Positions 54,936-62,323 of a DNA stretch of 64,000 nucleotides are shown here, piece after piece. The notes under the pieces are model-generated. The model saw only the letters and a list, made by a program, of their open reading frames with translations, was not told the origin of the DNA and searched no databases. Within the stretch, counting starts at the first letter, position 1. Every line of letters starts with the position of its first letter. The stretch spans positions 1,736,001-1,800,000 of the forward strand of contig NZ_JALKAS010000001.1 in assembly GCF_023015695.1 (NCBI RefSeq), read 5' to 3'. Made by a program: the position numbers and the translations under genes. Source of the DNA: Jannaschia sp. S6380 (GTDB lineage: Bacteria > Pseudomonadota > Alphaproteobacteria > Rhodobacterales > Rhodobacteraceae).

Positions 54936-57049
54936 CGGCGCTGGCGGCCTGCCCGGCCTGCGGACCCATGCCGCACGCCGCCAGCCGCGCGGCCCGCGAT
55001 GCCGCGGGCGAAGTGCTGCACCTGTCGCTGCCGGGCGTGCATTGCGCGGCCTGCATCGCCGGGGTCGAGGCCACGCTGGCCCGGGTCGACGGCATCCGCG
55101 CGGCCCGCGTCAACCTCGGCCGTCGCCGGGTGCGCATCGTCGCCGCGCCGGGCCGGGGCGCCGCCCCCGCGCTGGCCGCGCTGGCGCAGGCCGGGTTCGA
55201 GGCGCACGAGATGGACGAGGCCGCGCTGGACCGCGACGACGACCCGGCCGGCCGCCTGCTGCTGGCCCGGATCGCGGTCGCGGGCTTCGCGATGATGAAC
55301 GTCATGGCGCTATCGGTGGCGACCTGGTCCGGCGCGACGGACGCGACGCTGGCGCTGTTCCACTGGATCTCGGCCGCGATCGCGCTGCCGGCGGTCGCCT
55401 TCGCGGCGCTGCCGTTCTTCACCTCGGCCTGGTCCGCCCTGCGCGCCGGGCGGCTGAACATGGACGTCCCCATCGCGCTGGCCATCGCGCTGGCCTGCGC
55501 CACGTCGCTCGCCGCGGCGATCCGCCATGACCAGACCGCGTGGTTCGACGCGGCGCTGTCGCTGACGTTCTTCCTGCTGGCGGGGCGCTATCTCGACCAC
55601 CGGGCCCGCCGGGCGGCGCGGTCGGCCGCGGCCGATCTGGCCGCACTGGAGTTGCCCCGCGCGACGCGGCTGGAGGGCGACATCCCCCGGACCGTCCCCG
55701 TCGAAGCGATCGCGCCGGGCGACCGTATCGCGCTTGCGGCCTTCGCGCGCGCGCCGGTCGACGGCACCGCCGAAGCGGCCGCCACGCTCGACCGCTCCGC
55801 CTTGACGGGCGAGTCGGCCCCGGTCCGCATCGCCGCCGGCGACCGCGTCTGCGCCGGCGAGATCGTGCTGGACGCGCCGCTGGTCCTGCGCGCGACGGCG
55901 CGGGCCGAGGACAGCACCCTGCGCCGCCTGGCCGCCCTGGTCGAGGTCGCCGAGACCGGGCGCCACCGTTACAGCGGCCTGGCCGACCGGGCCGCGCGCC
56001 TCTACGCGCCGGTGGTCCATGTCCTGGCCGCGCTGGCGTTCCTCGGCTGGTGGGCCGCGACCGGTCAGGTGGTGCTCGCCATCGGCGTGGCCACGGCGGT
56101 CCTGATCATCACCTGCCCCTGCGCTCTGGGCCTGGCGGTGCCGGCCGTGACGGCCAGCATGACCGGGCGGCTTTTCCGGCGCGGCGCATTGGTCAAATCG
56201 CCCACCGCCCTGGAACGCCTGGCCGAAATCGACTGCGTGCTGCTGGACAAGACCGGCACCGTCACCGAACGGGCCTTCGCGCTGCCCGCGACGCTGCCTC
56301 AGGACGCGCGGCATGTCGCCGTCAGTCTGGCGCGGGCCTCGCAGCATCCCGCCTCGCGCGCCATCGCGGACGCGCTGGCCGACACGCCGTCCACCCCCAT
56401 CGACGACCTGCGCGAGGTGCCGGGTGACGGCATGCACGGCGTCTGGCGTGGCCTGCCCGTCCATCTGGGCGGTGGCGCGGACGGGGTCGCCCTGCGCATC
56501 GGATCCGATCTCCACCTCCTCCCCCTGGAGGAGCGGCTGCGCGACGGGGCCCGCGACCTCGTGCAGAAGCTGATGGCCCGGGGGCTGGAGGTTCGCCTGG
56601 TCACCGGCGACCACCCCGCCGCCGCCGCCGAGATGGCCGCACGGCTGGGTCTGGACCGGGTCCATTCCGCCATGCGCCCCGAGGACAAGGCCGCGATGGT
56701 CGCGGACCTCTCGGCGCAGGGGCGCCGGGTGCTGATGGTGGGCGACGGGGTGAACGACACGGCCGCGCTGGCCGCGGCCCACGCCGCCATCGCGCCCGCA
56801 TCGGCCCTCGACGCGGCGCGGGTGGCGGCCGATGTCGTGCTGCTGGGATCGGACCTGATGCGCGTGGACGAGGTGCTGACCCTCGGGCGGCGGGCCGCGC
56901 GACGGATCCTCCAGAACTTCGCGCTGGCGGCGGCCTACAACCTGGTCGCGATCCCGATCGCGCTGGCCGGCCTCGCCACGCCCTTCCTGGCGGCACTTGC
57001 CATGTCGCTGTCGTCGATCAGCGTCGTGCTGAACGCGGTGCGGTCGTGA
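54932..57049 (+). CDS. ccoI: Copper-translocating P1B-type ATPase CcoI (RdxI/FixI)
   Basis: 705-residue copper exporter that delivers copper for the CuB centre. It has an N-terminal CPAC (Cys7, Cys10), a heavy-metal domain HCAACIAGVE (Cys38, Cys41), membrane CPC motif TCPCALGLA (about 394), phosphorylation site DKTGTVT (about 440) and hinge GDGVNDTAAL. The TTG at 54932 overlaps the ccoH stop and keeps the CPAC motif in the protein; the first ATG (54967) would lose it. Confidence 0.94.
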   Translation: MTALAACPACGPMPHAASRAARDAAGEVLHLSLPGVHCAACIAGVEATLARVDGIRAARVNLGRRRVRIVAAPGRGAAPALAALAQAGFEAHEMDEAALDRDDDPAGRLLLARIAVAGFAMMNVMALSVATWSGATDATLALFHWISAAIALPAVAFAALPFFTSAWSALRAGRLNMDVPIALAIALACATSLAAAIRHDQTAWFDAALSLTFFLLAGRYLDHRARRAARSAAADLAALELPRATRLEGDIPRTVPVEAIAPGDRIALAAFARAPVDGTAEAAATLDRSALTGESAPVRIAAGDRVCAGEIVLDAPLVLRATARAEDSTLRRLAALVEVAETGRHRYSGLADRAARLYAPVVHVLAALAFLGWWAATGQVVLAIGVATAVLIITCPCALGLAVPAVTASMTGRLFRRGALVKSPTALERLAEIDCVLLDKTGTVTERAFALPATLPQDARHVAVSLARASQHPASRAIADALADTPSTPIDDLREVPGDGMHGVWRGLPVHLGGGADGVALRIGSDLHLLPLEERLRDGARDLVQKLMARGLEVRLVTGDHPAAAAEMAARLGLDRVHSAMRPEDKAAMVADLSAQGRRVLMVGDGVNDTAALAAAHAAIAPASALDAARVAADVVLLGSDLMRVDEVLTLGRRAARRILQNFALAAAYNLVAIPIALAGLATPFLAALAMSLSSISVVLNAVRS

Positions 57050-57198
57050 ACGTCCTGGTCGTTCTGATCCCGGTCTCCGTCCTGCTGGGCGGGCTGGGCC
57101 TCGTGGCTTGCCTCTGGACGCTGCGCGCAGGGCAGTACGACGACCTGGAGGGCGACGCCGCCCGCGTTCTGCTGGAGGAGAAGGAGCCGGAGGACTGA
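57046..57198 (+). CDS. ccoS: cbb3 oxidase maturation protein CcoS
   Basis: 50-residue protein needed for cofactor insertion into cbb3 oxidase. Reading from GTG at 57046 gives MNVLVVLIPVSVLLGGLGLV, a single membrane helix, then WTLRAGQYDDLEGDAARVLL, the hallmark of CcoS. The GTG overlaps the ccoI stop (GTGA). It ends the ccoGHIS operon. Confidence 0.95.
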   Translation: MNVLVVLIPVSVLLGGLGLVACLWTLRAGQYDDLEGDAARVLLEEKEPED

Positions 57199-57208
57199 CC
57201 CCGGCGCC

Positions 57209-57847
57209 TCAACCCGCGAGAAGCGCGCCCACGGCTTCCGCCAGCGCCAGGCCCAGCGACTGCTGCGCGCCCGCCGACAGGTGGACCCCGTCGAGGCCGT
57301 CCACCTCGGCCACGCGGCCCGCATCGAAAAAGGCGCAGCCCAAGCGCGCGGCCTCCTCCTTCAGGGCGGGCGCGATGGCCCGCGACCGGACCCGACCGCC
57401 CTGGAACATCTCTGCCAGGATGCCCCGCTCCTCCACCGGGACCGGCGCGATCAGCAGGACCTTCGGCGCCGCCCCGCCCGGCCCCGCCGTCGACGCCTGG
57501 ACCATCTGCGCCAGACGCCCGACCCCGGCGGCAATGTCCCAACCCCGCTGGCCGAACCGCGCCTTGCAGTCGTTCGTGCCCAGCATGATCGCCACCAGGT
57601 CCAGCGGACGGTGACTTTCGAGCAACGCGGCCAGCGCAGGCACCCCGTTCTTGTGGGCGCCGTCGATCGGATCGTCGTGAACGGTCGTGCGACCGGGATG
57701 CCCCTCGACAATGACGTCGGCGTCCAGGGTCCGGGCCATGACTTCGGGCCAGCGCGCGGATTTCGGGTGCCGGTCCAGTTGACCCAGGCGATGCTGCGGC
57801 CGGGTCCCGTGGGTGTTGCTGTCGCCGAAGACGAGGATCGTGGTCAT
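57209..57847 (-). CDS. SGNH/GDSL-type esterase
   Basis: 212-residue SGNH hydrolase. The nucleophile block is FGDSNTHG (Ser about 10), the oxyanion Gly and Asn lie in later blocks (GHPGRTT, MLGTNDCK), and the catalytic Asp-His block is DGVHLSAGA. No signal peptide is present, so it is cytoplasmic. The close relation is to arylesterase-type GDSL lipases. It converges with ccoS, 10 bases apart. The natural substrate is unknown. Confidence 0.88.
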   Translation of the reverse strand: MTTILVFGDSNTHGTRPQHRLGQLDRHPKSARWPEVMARTLDADVIVEGHPGRTTVHDDPIDGAHKNGVPALAALLESHRPLDLVAIMLGTNDCKARFGQRGWDIAAGVGRLAQMVQASTAGPGGAAPKVLLIAPVPVEERGILAEMFQGGRVRSRAIAPALKEEAARLGCAFFDAGRVAEVDGLDGVHLSAGAQQSLGLALAEAVGALLAG

Positions 57848-57874
57848 GCGCGGCCCCTGCGGTCTGGCCGGACG

Positions 57875-58723
57875 CTAGCCCGCCGCGCCCGGCCTGTCAC
57901 CCGTCGCAAGTTCCACCCGCAGAAGGCGCGCGGCCCGCACGGTCAGGGGCGCGTGGTTGCGCGCGGCGATCTCGATCCCCTGCCGGATGGCCACGCGGGG
58001 GCCCAGTTCCGCCAACCGTCCCGCACGCAGATGGCCCGCGATCAGCGACAGGCGCCCCATCAGGACGCCCGCCCCCTGCAGCGCGTCATCGACCGCGAGC
58101 GCATAGAGCGAATGAACCGGCCCCGCCCCCGATCCCGGCAGTGCGACCCCGCCCGCGCCGGCCTGCCAATGCGCCCAGTCGTCGGCCCATGACCCGTCGC
58201 CGAGGCGCGGGCCCTGACCCGCATCGGGCGCGGCGACGGGGACGATGTGGTCGCGCCCGCCCGGCCCGATGAAGATCGCGATATCCTGCGGGCTGCGCTT
58301 GGGCGCGGGCGGCGCCTCCATCGCGGTGATCGACACCGAAAGGCCGGGAATCGCGGCCTGCAACCGGGCCAGACGCGGCCGCAGCCAAAGCTGCGCCACC
58401 GCTGGAAGCGCCGCCACCGACAGACGCGGCGGCGCCGCCTCATGCCGCAGATGCGTCTTGGCCTGGTCGAGCGCGTCGAAGGCCGCCGTCAGGGCAGGCA
58501 ACGCGCGGCGGCCCGCTTCGGTCAGTTGCACGCCGCGCGGATGGCGGTGGAACAGCGGCAACCCCAGCCGCTCCTCCAGTGCCTTGACATGCGCGGTCAC
58601 GGCATTCGGTGCCACGCCCAGTTCCGCCGCCGCCGGGGCGAAGCCGCCCAGCCGCGCGGCGGCCTCCAGCGCGCGCAGGGCGTTCAGCGGCAGATCGGGC
58701 GCGGGGCGCGGTCGGACGGGCAT
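57875..58723 (-). CDS. LysR-family regulator (GcvA-like)
   Basis: 282-residue LysR-type protein. The winged helix is LNALRALEAAARLGGFAPAA, followed by ELGVAPNAVTAHVKALEERL, then an effector-binding domain beginning LSVAALPAVAQLWLRPRLA, a pattern common in GcvA-like regulators. It diverges from the SHMT-like gene, with repeated CTGAG/CTCAG half-sites between them, and so probably controls that gene. Confidence 0.88.
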   Translation of the reverse strand: MPVRPRPAPDLPLNALRALEAAARLGGFAPAAAELGVAPNAVTAHVKALEERLGLPLFHRHPRGVQLTEAGRRALPALTAAFDALDQAKTHLRHEAAPPRLSVAALPAVAQLWLRPRLARLQAAIPGLSVSITAMEAPPAPKRSPQDIAIFIGPGGRDHIVPVAAPDAGQGPRLGDGSWADDWAHWQAGAGGVALPGSGAGPVHSLYALAVDDALQGAGVLMGRLSLIAGHLRAGRLAELGPRVAIRQGIEIAARNHAPLTVRAARLLRVELATGDRPGAAG

Positions 58724-58741
58724 GAAGTTCCTTCAATTTTC

Positions 58742-58768
58742 CTGAGCCTCAGTTTCACTGAACCTGAG
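58742..58768. promoter_or_regulatory. Cluster of CTGAG half-sites (LysR-type operator candidate)
   Basis: CTGAG (58742-58746), CTCAG (58748-58752) and CTGAG (58764-58768) lie in the LysR/SHMT-like divergent region. The last two form an inverted repeat separated by 11 bases, the spacing typical of LysR-type boxes. The first two form an 11-bp palindrome. Confidence 0.6.
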
Positions 58769-58825
58769 TTGACCGCAAGCCCCCGGCGCGGCGAAACCAC
58801 CCGCAGATACGCCCGGAGACCGCGC

Positions 58826-60124
58826 ATGACGAACCTCGCCCCCCGCCCCTGGCTGCCCGATGCGGTGACCGAACGTATCGACGCGCTTCACCTGCCCGAG
58901 GACCCCGTCCGGCGGATCGAGGTGCTGGCCGCCCGCACGCGCGACATCCACGATCGCGAGGCGTTCAACCTGAACCCGGCCACGAACGTCATGAATCCGC
59001 GGGCCGAGGCGCTGCTCTCCGCCGGTATCGGTTCGCGCCCCTCGCTCGGCTATCCGGGCGAGAAATACGAGATGGGCCTCGGCGCCGTCGAGGAGATCGA
59101 GGTCATTGCCGCCCGCCTGGCCGCGCGGGTCTTCGATGCCGCCCATGTCGAGCTGCGCGTGCCCTCGGGGGCGGTGGCCAACCTGATGACGTTCATGGCA
59201 CTGGCCCGGCCCGGCGACGCGATCATCGTGCCGCCCGCCACGATCGGCGGTCACGTGACCCACCACGCCCCCGGCTGCGCGGGCCTGTTCGGCCTCCAGA
59301 TCCACGAGGCGCCGGTGGCGAAGGACGGCTATACCGTCGACCCGGACGCGTTGCGCGATCTGGCGCGGCGGGTGAGACCGCGCGTGATCACGCTGGGCGC
59401 CTCGCTCAACCTGTTCCCGCATCCCGTCGCCGCCATCCGCGGCGTCGCCGACGAGGTGGGCGCGCATCTGATGTTCGACGCGGCGCATCTGTGCGGGATG
59501 ATCGCCGGGCGCACCTGGGACAACCCGCTGACGCAGGGCGCGCATGTCATGACCATGAGCACCTACAAATCGCTGGGCGGCCCGGCGGCCGGGCTGATCG
59601 TGACGAACGACGCCGACATCGCCCGCCGGCTGGAAGCGGTGGCCTTTCCCGGTCTGACCGCCAATTTCGACGTGGCCAAGACCGCGGCGCTGGGCGTGAC
59701 GCTGCAGGACTGGGTGGCCTGCGGGGCCAACTATGCCCGGGCGATGGTCGACCTGTCGCGGGCTCTGGCACGCGCGGCCACCGATGCGGGCCTGCCGGTC
59801 TTCGCCGCCGAACGGGGCGGGACGGAAAGCCACCAGTTCGCGATCAAGGCGGCGCCGTTCGGCGGCGGACAAGCCATGGCGCGCCGGCTGGAGCGGGCCG
59901 GGTTCCTGACCTGTGGGATCGGCCTGCCCATCGCGCCCGTCGCGGGGGACATGAACGGCCTGCGCGTCGGCACGCCCGAACTGGCGCGCCGGGGCGTGGC
60001 GCCCGAAGACGCGCCCGCGATCATGTCGCTGCTGTCGCGGGCCCTGTCGGAGGATCCCGCGCGGATCGCACCCGGGACGGCCGCGCTGCGCCGGCGCTTC
60101 ACCGACCTGCGATTCACCGCCTGA
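58826..60124 (+). CDS. PLP-dependent serine hydroxymethyltransferase-like protein
   Basis: 432-residue fold-type I PLP enzyme of the GlyA family. It has the SHMT N-terminal region (NLNPATNVMNPRAEALLSAG, SLGYPGEKYEMG), cofactor-binding Asp/His in MFDAAHLCGMIAG, and the Schiff-base lysine about 248 in MSTYKSLGGPAAG. Housekeeping SHMT normally has TTTTHK here, so the active site is altered (Thr-Met-Ser-Thr-Tyr-Lys). It may act on a substituted serine, for example 2-methylserine or another beta-hydroxy amino acid. It is divergent from a LysR regulator and probably a specialised paralogue. Substrate not known. Confidence 0.83.
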   Translation: MTNLAPRPWLPDAVTERIDALHLPEDPVRRIEVLAARTRDIHDREAFNLNPATNVMNPRAEALLSAGIGSRPSLGYPGEKYEMGLGAVEEIEVIAARLAARVFDAAHVELRVPSGAVANLMTFMALARPGDAIIVPPATIGGHVTHHAPGCAGLFGLQIHEAPVAKDGYTVDPDALRDLARRVRPRVITLGASLNLFPHPVAAIRGVADEVGAHLMFDAAHLCGMIAGRTWDNPLTQGAHVMTMSTYKSLGGPAAGLIVTNDADIARRLEAVAFPGLTANFDVAKTAALGVTLQDWVACGANYARAMVDLSRALARAATDAGLPVFAAERGGTESHQFAIKAAPFGGGQAMARRLERAGFLTCGIGLPIAPVAGDMNGLRVGTPELARRGVAPEDAPAIMSLLSRALSEDPARIAPGTAALRRRFTDLRFTA

Positions 60125-60131
60125 CGGCGGC

Positions 60132-61703
60132 TCAGGCAGCGGTCGTCTGCGTCGCGCGCCGCTCCGACATCCAGGCCTCCAGCCGCGCGACCTGTGCCTG
60201 GTCGAGCCGCAGGCCCAGCTTGGTGCGCCGCCACAGGACGTCCTCGGCCCGCCGGGCCCATTCGCGGTCCATCTGCCAGGCCACCTCGGCCCCGGTCAGC
60301 GTGGCGCCGAAATCCTCGCCCAGATCCTCGGCCGTGGTGGCCTGGCCCAGAACCGCGCGTGCGTCGGTCCCGTAGGCGCGCACGAGCCGCAGCGCCCAGG
60401 GTGCGGTCAGGAAGGGATAGGCCGCGCGCAGGCCCGCAATCTGTTCGGCCACGCCGTCGACTGGAAAATCGCCGCCGGGAAGCGGCGCGTCCTGCGTCCA
60501 CGGCCCGCGATCGGTGGACAGGTGATCTTCGATCTTCTCCATCGCGGCCTGGGCCAGCTTGCGGAACGTGGTGATCTTGCCGCCGAAGATGTTGAGTACC
60601 GGCGCCCCGCCCCGAGCCTCGACCTTGAGGACGTAGTCGCGCGTCGCGGCCGTGGCCGAAGTCGCCCCGTCGTCATAGAGCGGCCGGACCCCGGAATAGG
60701 TCCACACGACATCGCCCGGCCCGATGTCACGCTTGAAGTAGCCGTTGACGAAATCGATCAGATAGTCACGCTCCTCGGGCGTGCAGACGGGGCGGCTGTC
60801 GGGGTCGTGATGCTCGGCGTCGGTGGTGCCGATCAGGGTGAAATCCGTCTCGTAGGGGATCGCGAAGATGATCCGCCCGTCGGCACCCTGGAAGAAATAG
60901 CACTTGTCGTGGTCATACAGCCGCCGCGTCACGATATGCGAGCCGCGGACCAGTCGCACCCCCTCGGTCGCGTTGGAGCGCACGACGCCGCGGATGACCT
61001 CGCCCACCCAGGGACCGGCGGCGTTGACCAGCATTCTCGCGCGCACTTGGCCCGTCCGCTCTCCGTCGAGGGTGATCAGCCAGTCGTCGCCGTCGCGCTC
61101 GGCGCTGACGACGCGGGTGCCGACGGCGATCTCGGCCCCGTGCTGGGCGGCGTCCCGCGCGTTCAGCACGACCAGGCGGCTGTCCTCGACCCAGGCGTCG
61201 GAATATTCGAACGCCTTCTCGAACCGATCCTCCAGCGGCGCCCCCTCGGCCGTACCGCGCAGCGAGACCGTCCGCGTTCCCGGCAGCACCTTCGACTTGG
61301 CCAGGCTGTCATACATCAGCAGGCCCGCGCGGATCAGCCAGTCGGGCCGCCGCCCCTTCAGCCACGGCATGACCGTGCCGAGCAGTTTCGAGGTGGGCGT
61401 CCCGCCCTCGAACCGCATCTCGGGCGACAGCGGCAGGACGAAGCGCATCGGCCAGGAAATATGGGGCATGTTGCGCAAGAGGACGTCGCGTTCCTTCAGC
61501 GCCTCGCGGACCAGCCGCACCTCCCAATATTCCAGATAGCGCAGCCCGCCATGGAACAGCTTGGTCGAGGAAGAGGAGGTCGCGCCCGCGAGGTCGCCCA
61601 TCTCGGCCAGACCGACCGACAGGCCGCGCCCCGCCGCATCGCGCGCGATGCCGCAGCCGTTGATGCCGCCGCCGATGATGAACAGATCGTAGGAATCGCG
61701 CAT
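60132..61703 (-). CDS. glpD: Aerobic glycerol-3-phosphate dehydrogenase
   Basis: 523-residue membrane-associated FAD enzyme passing electrons from glycerol 3-phosphate to quinone. The FAD motif is LFIIGGGINGCGIARDAAGR, followed by ATSSSSTKLFHGGLRYLEYW and the late IFGGKITTFRKLAQAAMEKI. The ATG at 61703 has GAGGGTG upstream; the frame runs 57 bases further without homology. No other glp genes are in the window. It converges with the SHMT-like gene. Confidence 0.96.
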   Translation of the reverse strand: MRDSYDLFIIGGGINGCGIARDAAGRGLSVGLAEMGDLAGATSSSSTKLFHGGLRYLEYWEVRLVREALKERDVLLRNMPHISWPMRFVLPLSPEMRFEGGTPTSKLLGTVMPWLKGRRPDWLIRAGLLMYDSLAKSKVLPGTRTVSLRGTAEGAPLEDRFEKAFEYSDAWVEDSRLVVLNARDAAQHGAEIAVGTRVVSAERDGDDWLITLDGERTGQVRARMLVNAAGPWVGEVIRGVVRSNATEGVRLVRGSHIVTRRLYDHDKCYFFQGADGRIIFAIPYETDFTLIGTTDAEHHDPDSRPVCTPEERDYLIDFVNGYFKRDIGPGDVVWTYSGVRPLYDDGATSATAATRDYVLKVEARGGAPVLNIFGGKITTFRKLAQAAMEKIEDHLSTDRGPWTQDAPLPGGDFPVDGVAEQIAGLRAAYPFLTAPWALRLVRAYGTDARAVLGQATTAEDLGEDFGATLTGAEVAWQMDREWARRAEDVLWRRTKLGLRLDQAQVARLEAWMSERRATQTTAA

Positions 61704-61717
61704 GTCACCCTCGCAAA

Positions 61718-61733
61718 CGAACACAAGCGAACA
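61718..61733. promoter_or_regulatory. CGAACA direct repeat in glpD promoter (DeoR/GlpR-like)
   Basis: CGAACA occurs at 61718-61723 and 61728-61733, one helical turn apart, 15-30 bases upstream of glpD. On the coding strand it reads TGTTCG twice. GlpR operators contain TGTTCG-type halves, so this is a candidate glycerol-3-phosphate repressor site. The match is partial. Confidence 0.4.
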
Positions 61734-61867
61734 TCTACGCTTTCTTTTTCGCGCGTTCAACGGTGCGGCGGATCATCGGCGACCCTGCGTCATCCACGCC
61801 GGCGCCGGTGGCGCGGGTCGCGAAAGGCGGATAGCCTACGTCCCGACCGCCAGCCGGAGCCTTGCCC

Positions 61868-62323
61868 ATGCAGATCACCGTCGACGGAACACCTCACGAC
61901 ATCGAGGTCGAGGGCGACATGCCGCTCCTGTGGTTGCTGCGTGACGAACTCGGCTATCTCGGCCCGAAATACGGCTGCGGGATCGCCGCCTGCGGTGCCT
62001 GCACCGTGCATCTGGACGGGCTGGCCGTCCGTGCTTGCCAAATCACCGCCGCCGAGGTCGAAGGCGCGCGTATCACCACGATCGAGGGTCTGGGCACGCC
62101 CGAGGCCCCGCACCCGGTGCAGGCGGCCTGGATCGACGAACAGGTCGCGCAATGCGGATATTGCCAGTCCGGGCAGATCATGCAGGCGGCGTCCCTTCTG
62201 GCGCTGAACCCCGCGCCGACGGACGCGGAGATCGACGCCGCGATGTCGGCCAACCTGTGCCGCTGCGCCACCTATCCACGCATTCGCGCCGCCATCCGCC
62301 GCGCCATGCGCGAGGGGGCGTGA
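61868..62323 (+). CDS. (2Fe-2S) small subunit of molybdenum hydroxylase (isoquinoline 1-oxidoreductase alpha-like)
   Basis: 151-residue electron-transfer subunit with two [2Fe-2S] clusters. The plant-type N-terminal cluster is [16 protein letters not shown] plus a following Cys. The C-terminal four-helix cluster has [11 protein letters not shown] and [10 protein letters not shown]. The size and the direct overlap with a TAT-bearing large subunit match the IorAB type, which lacks an FAD subunit. GGAG lies eight bases before the ATG at 61868. Confidence 0.92.
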   Translation: MQITVDGTPHDIEVEGDMPLLWLLRDELGYLGPKYGCGIAACGACTVHLDGLAVRACQITAAEVEGARITTIEGLGTPEAPHPVQAAWIDEQVAQCGYCQSGQIMQAASLLALNPAPTDAEIDAAMSANLCRCATYPRIRAAIRRAMREGA

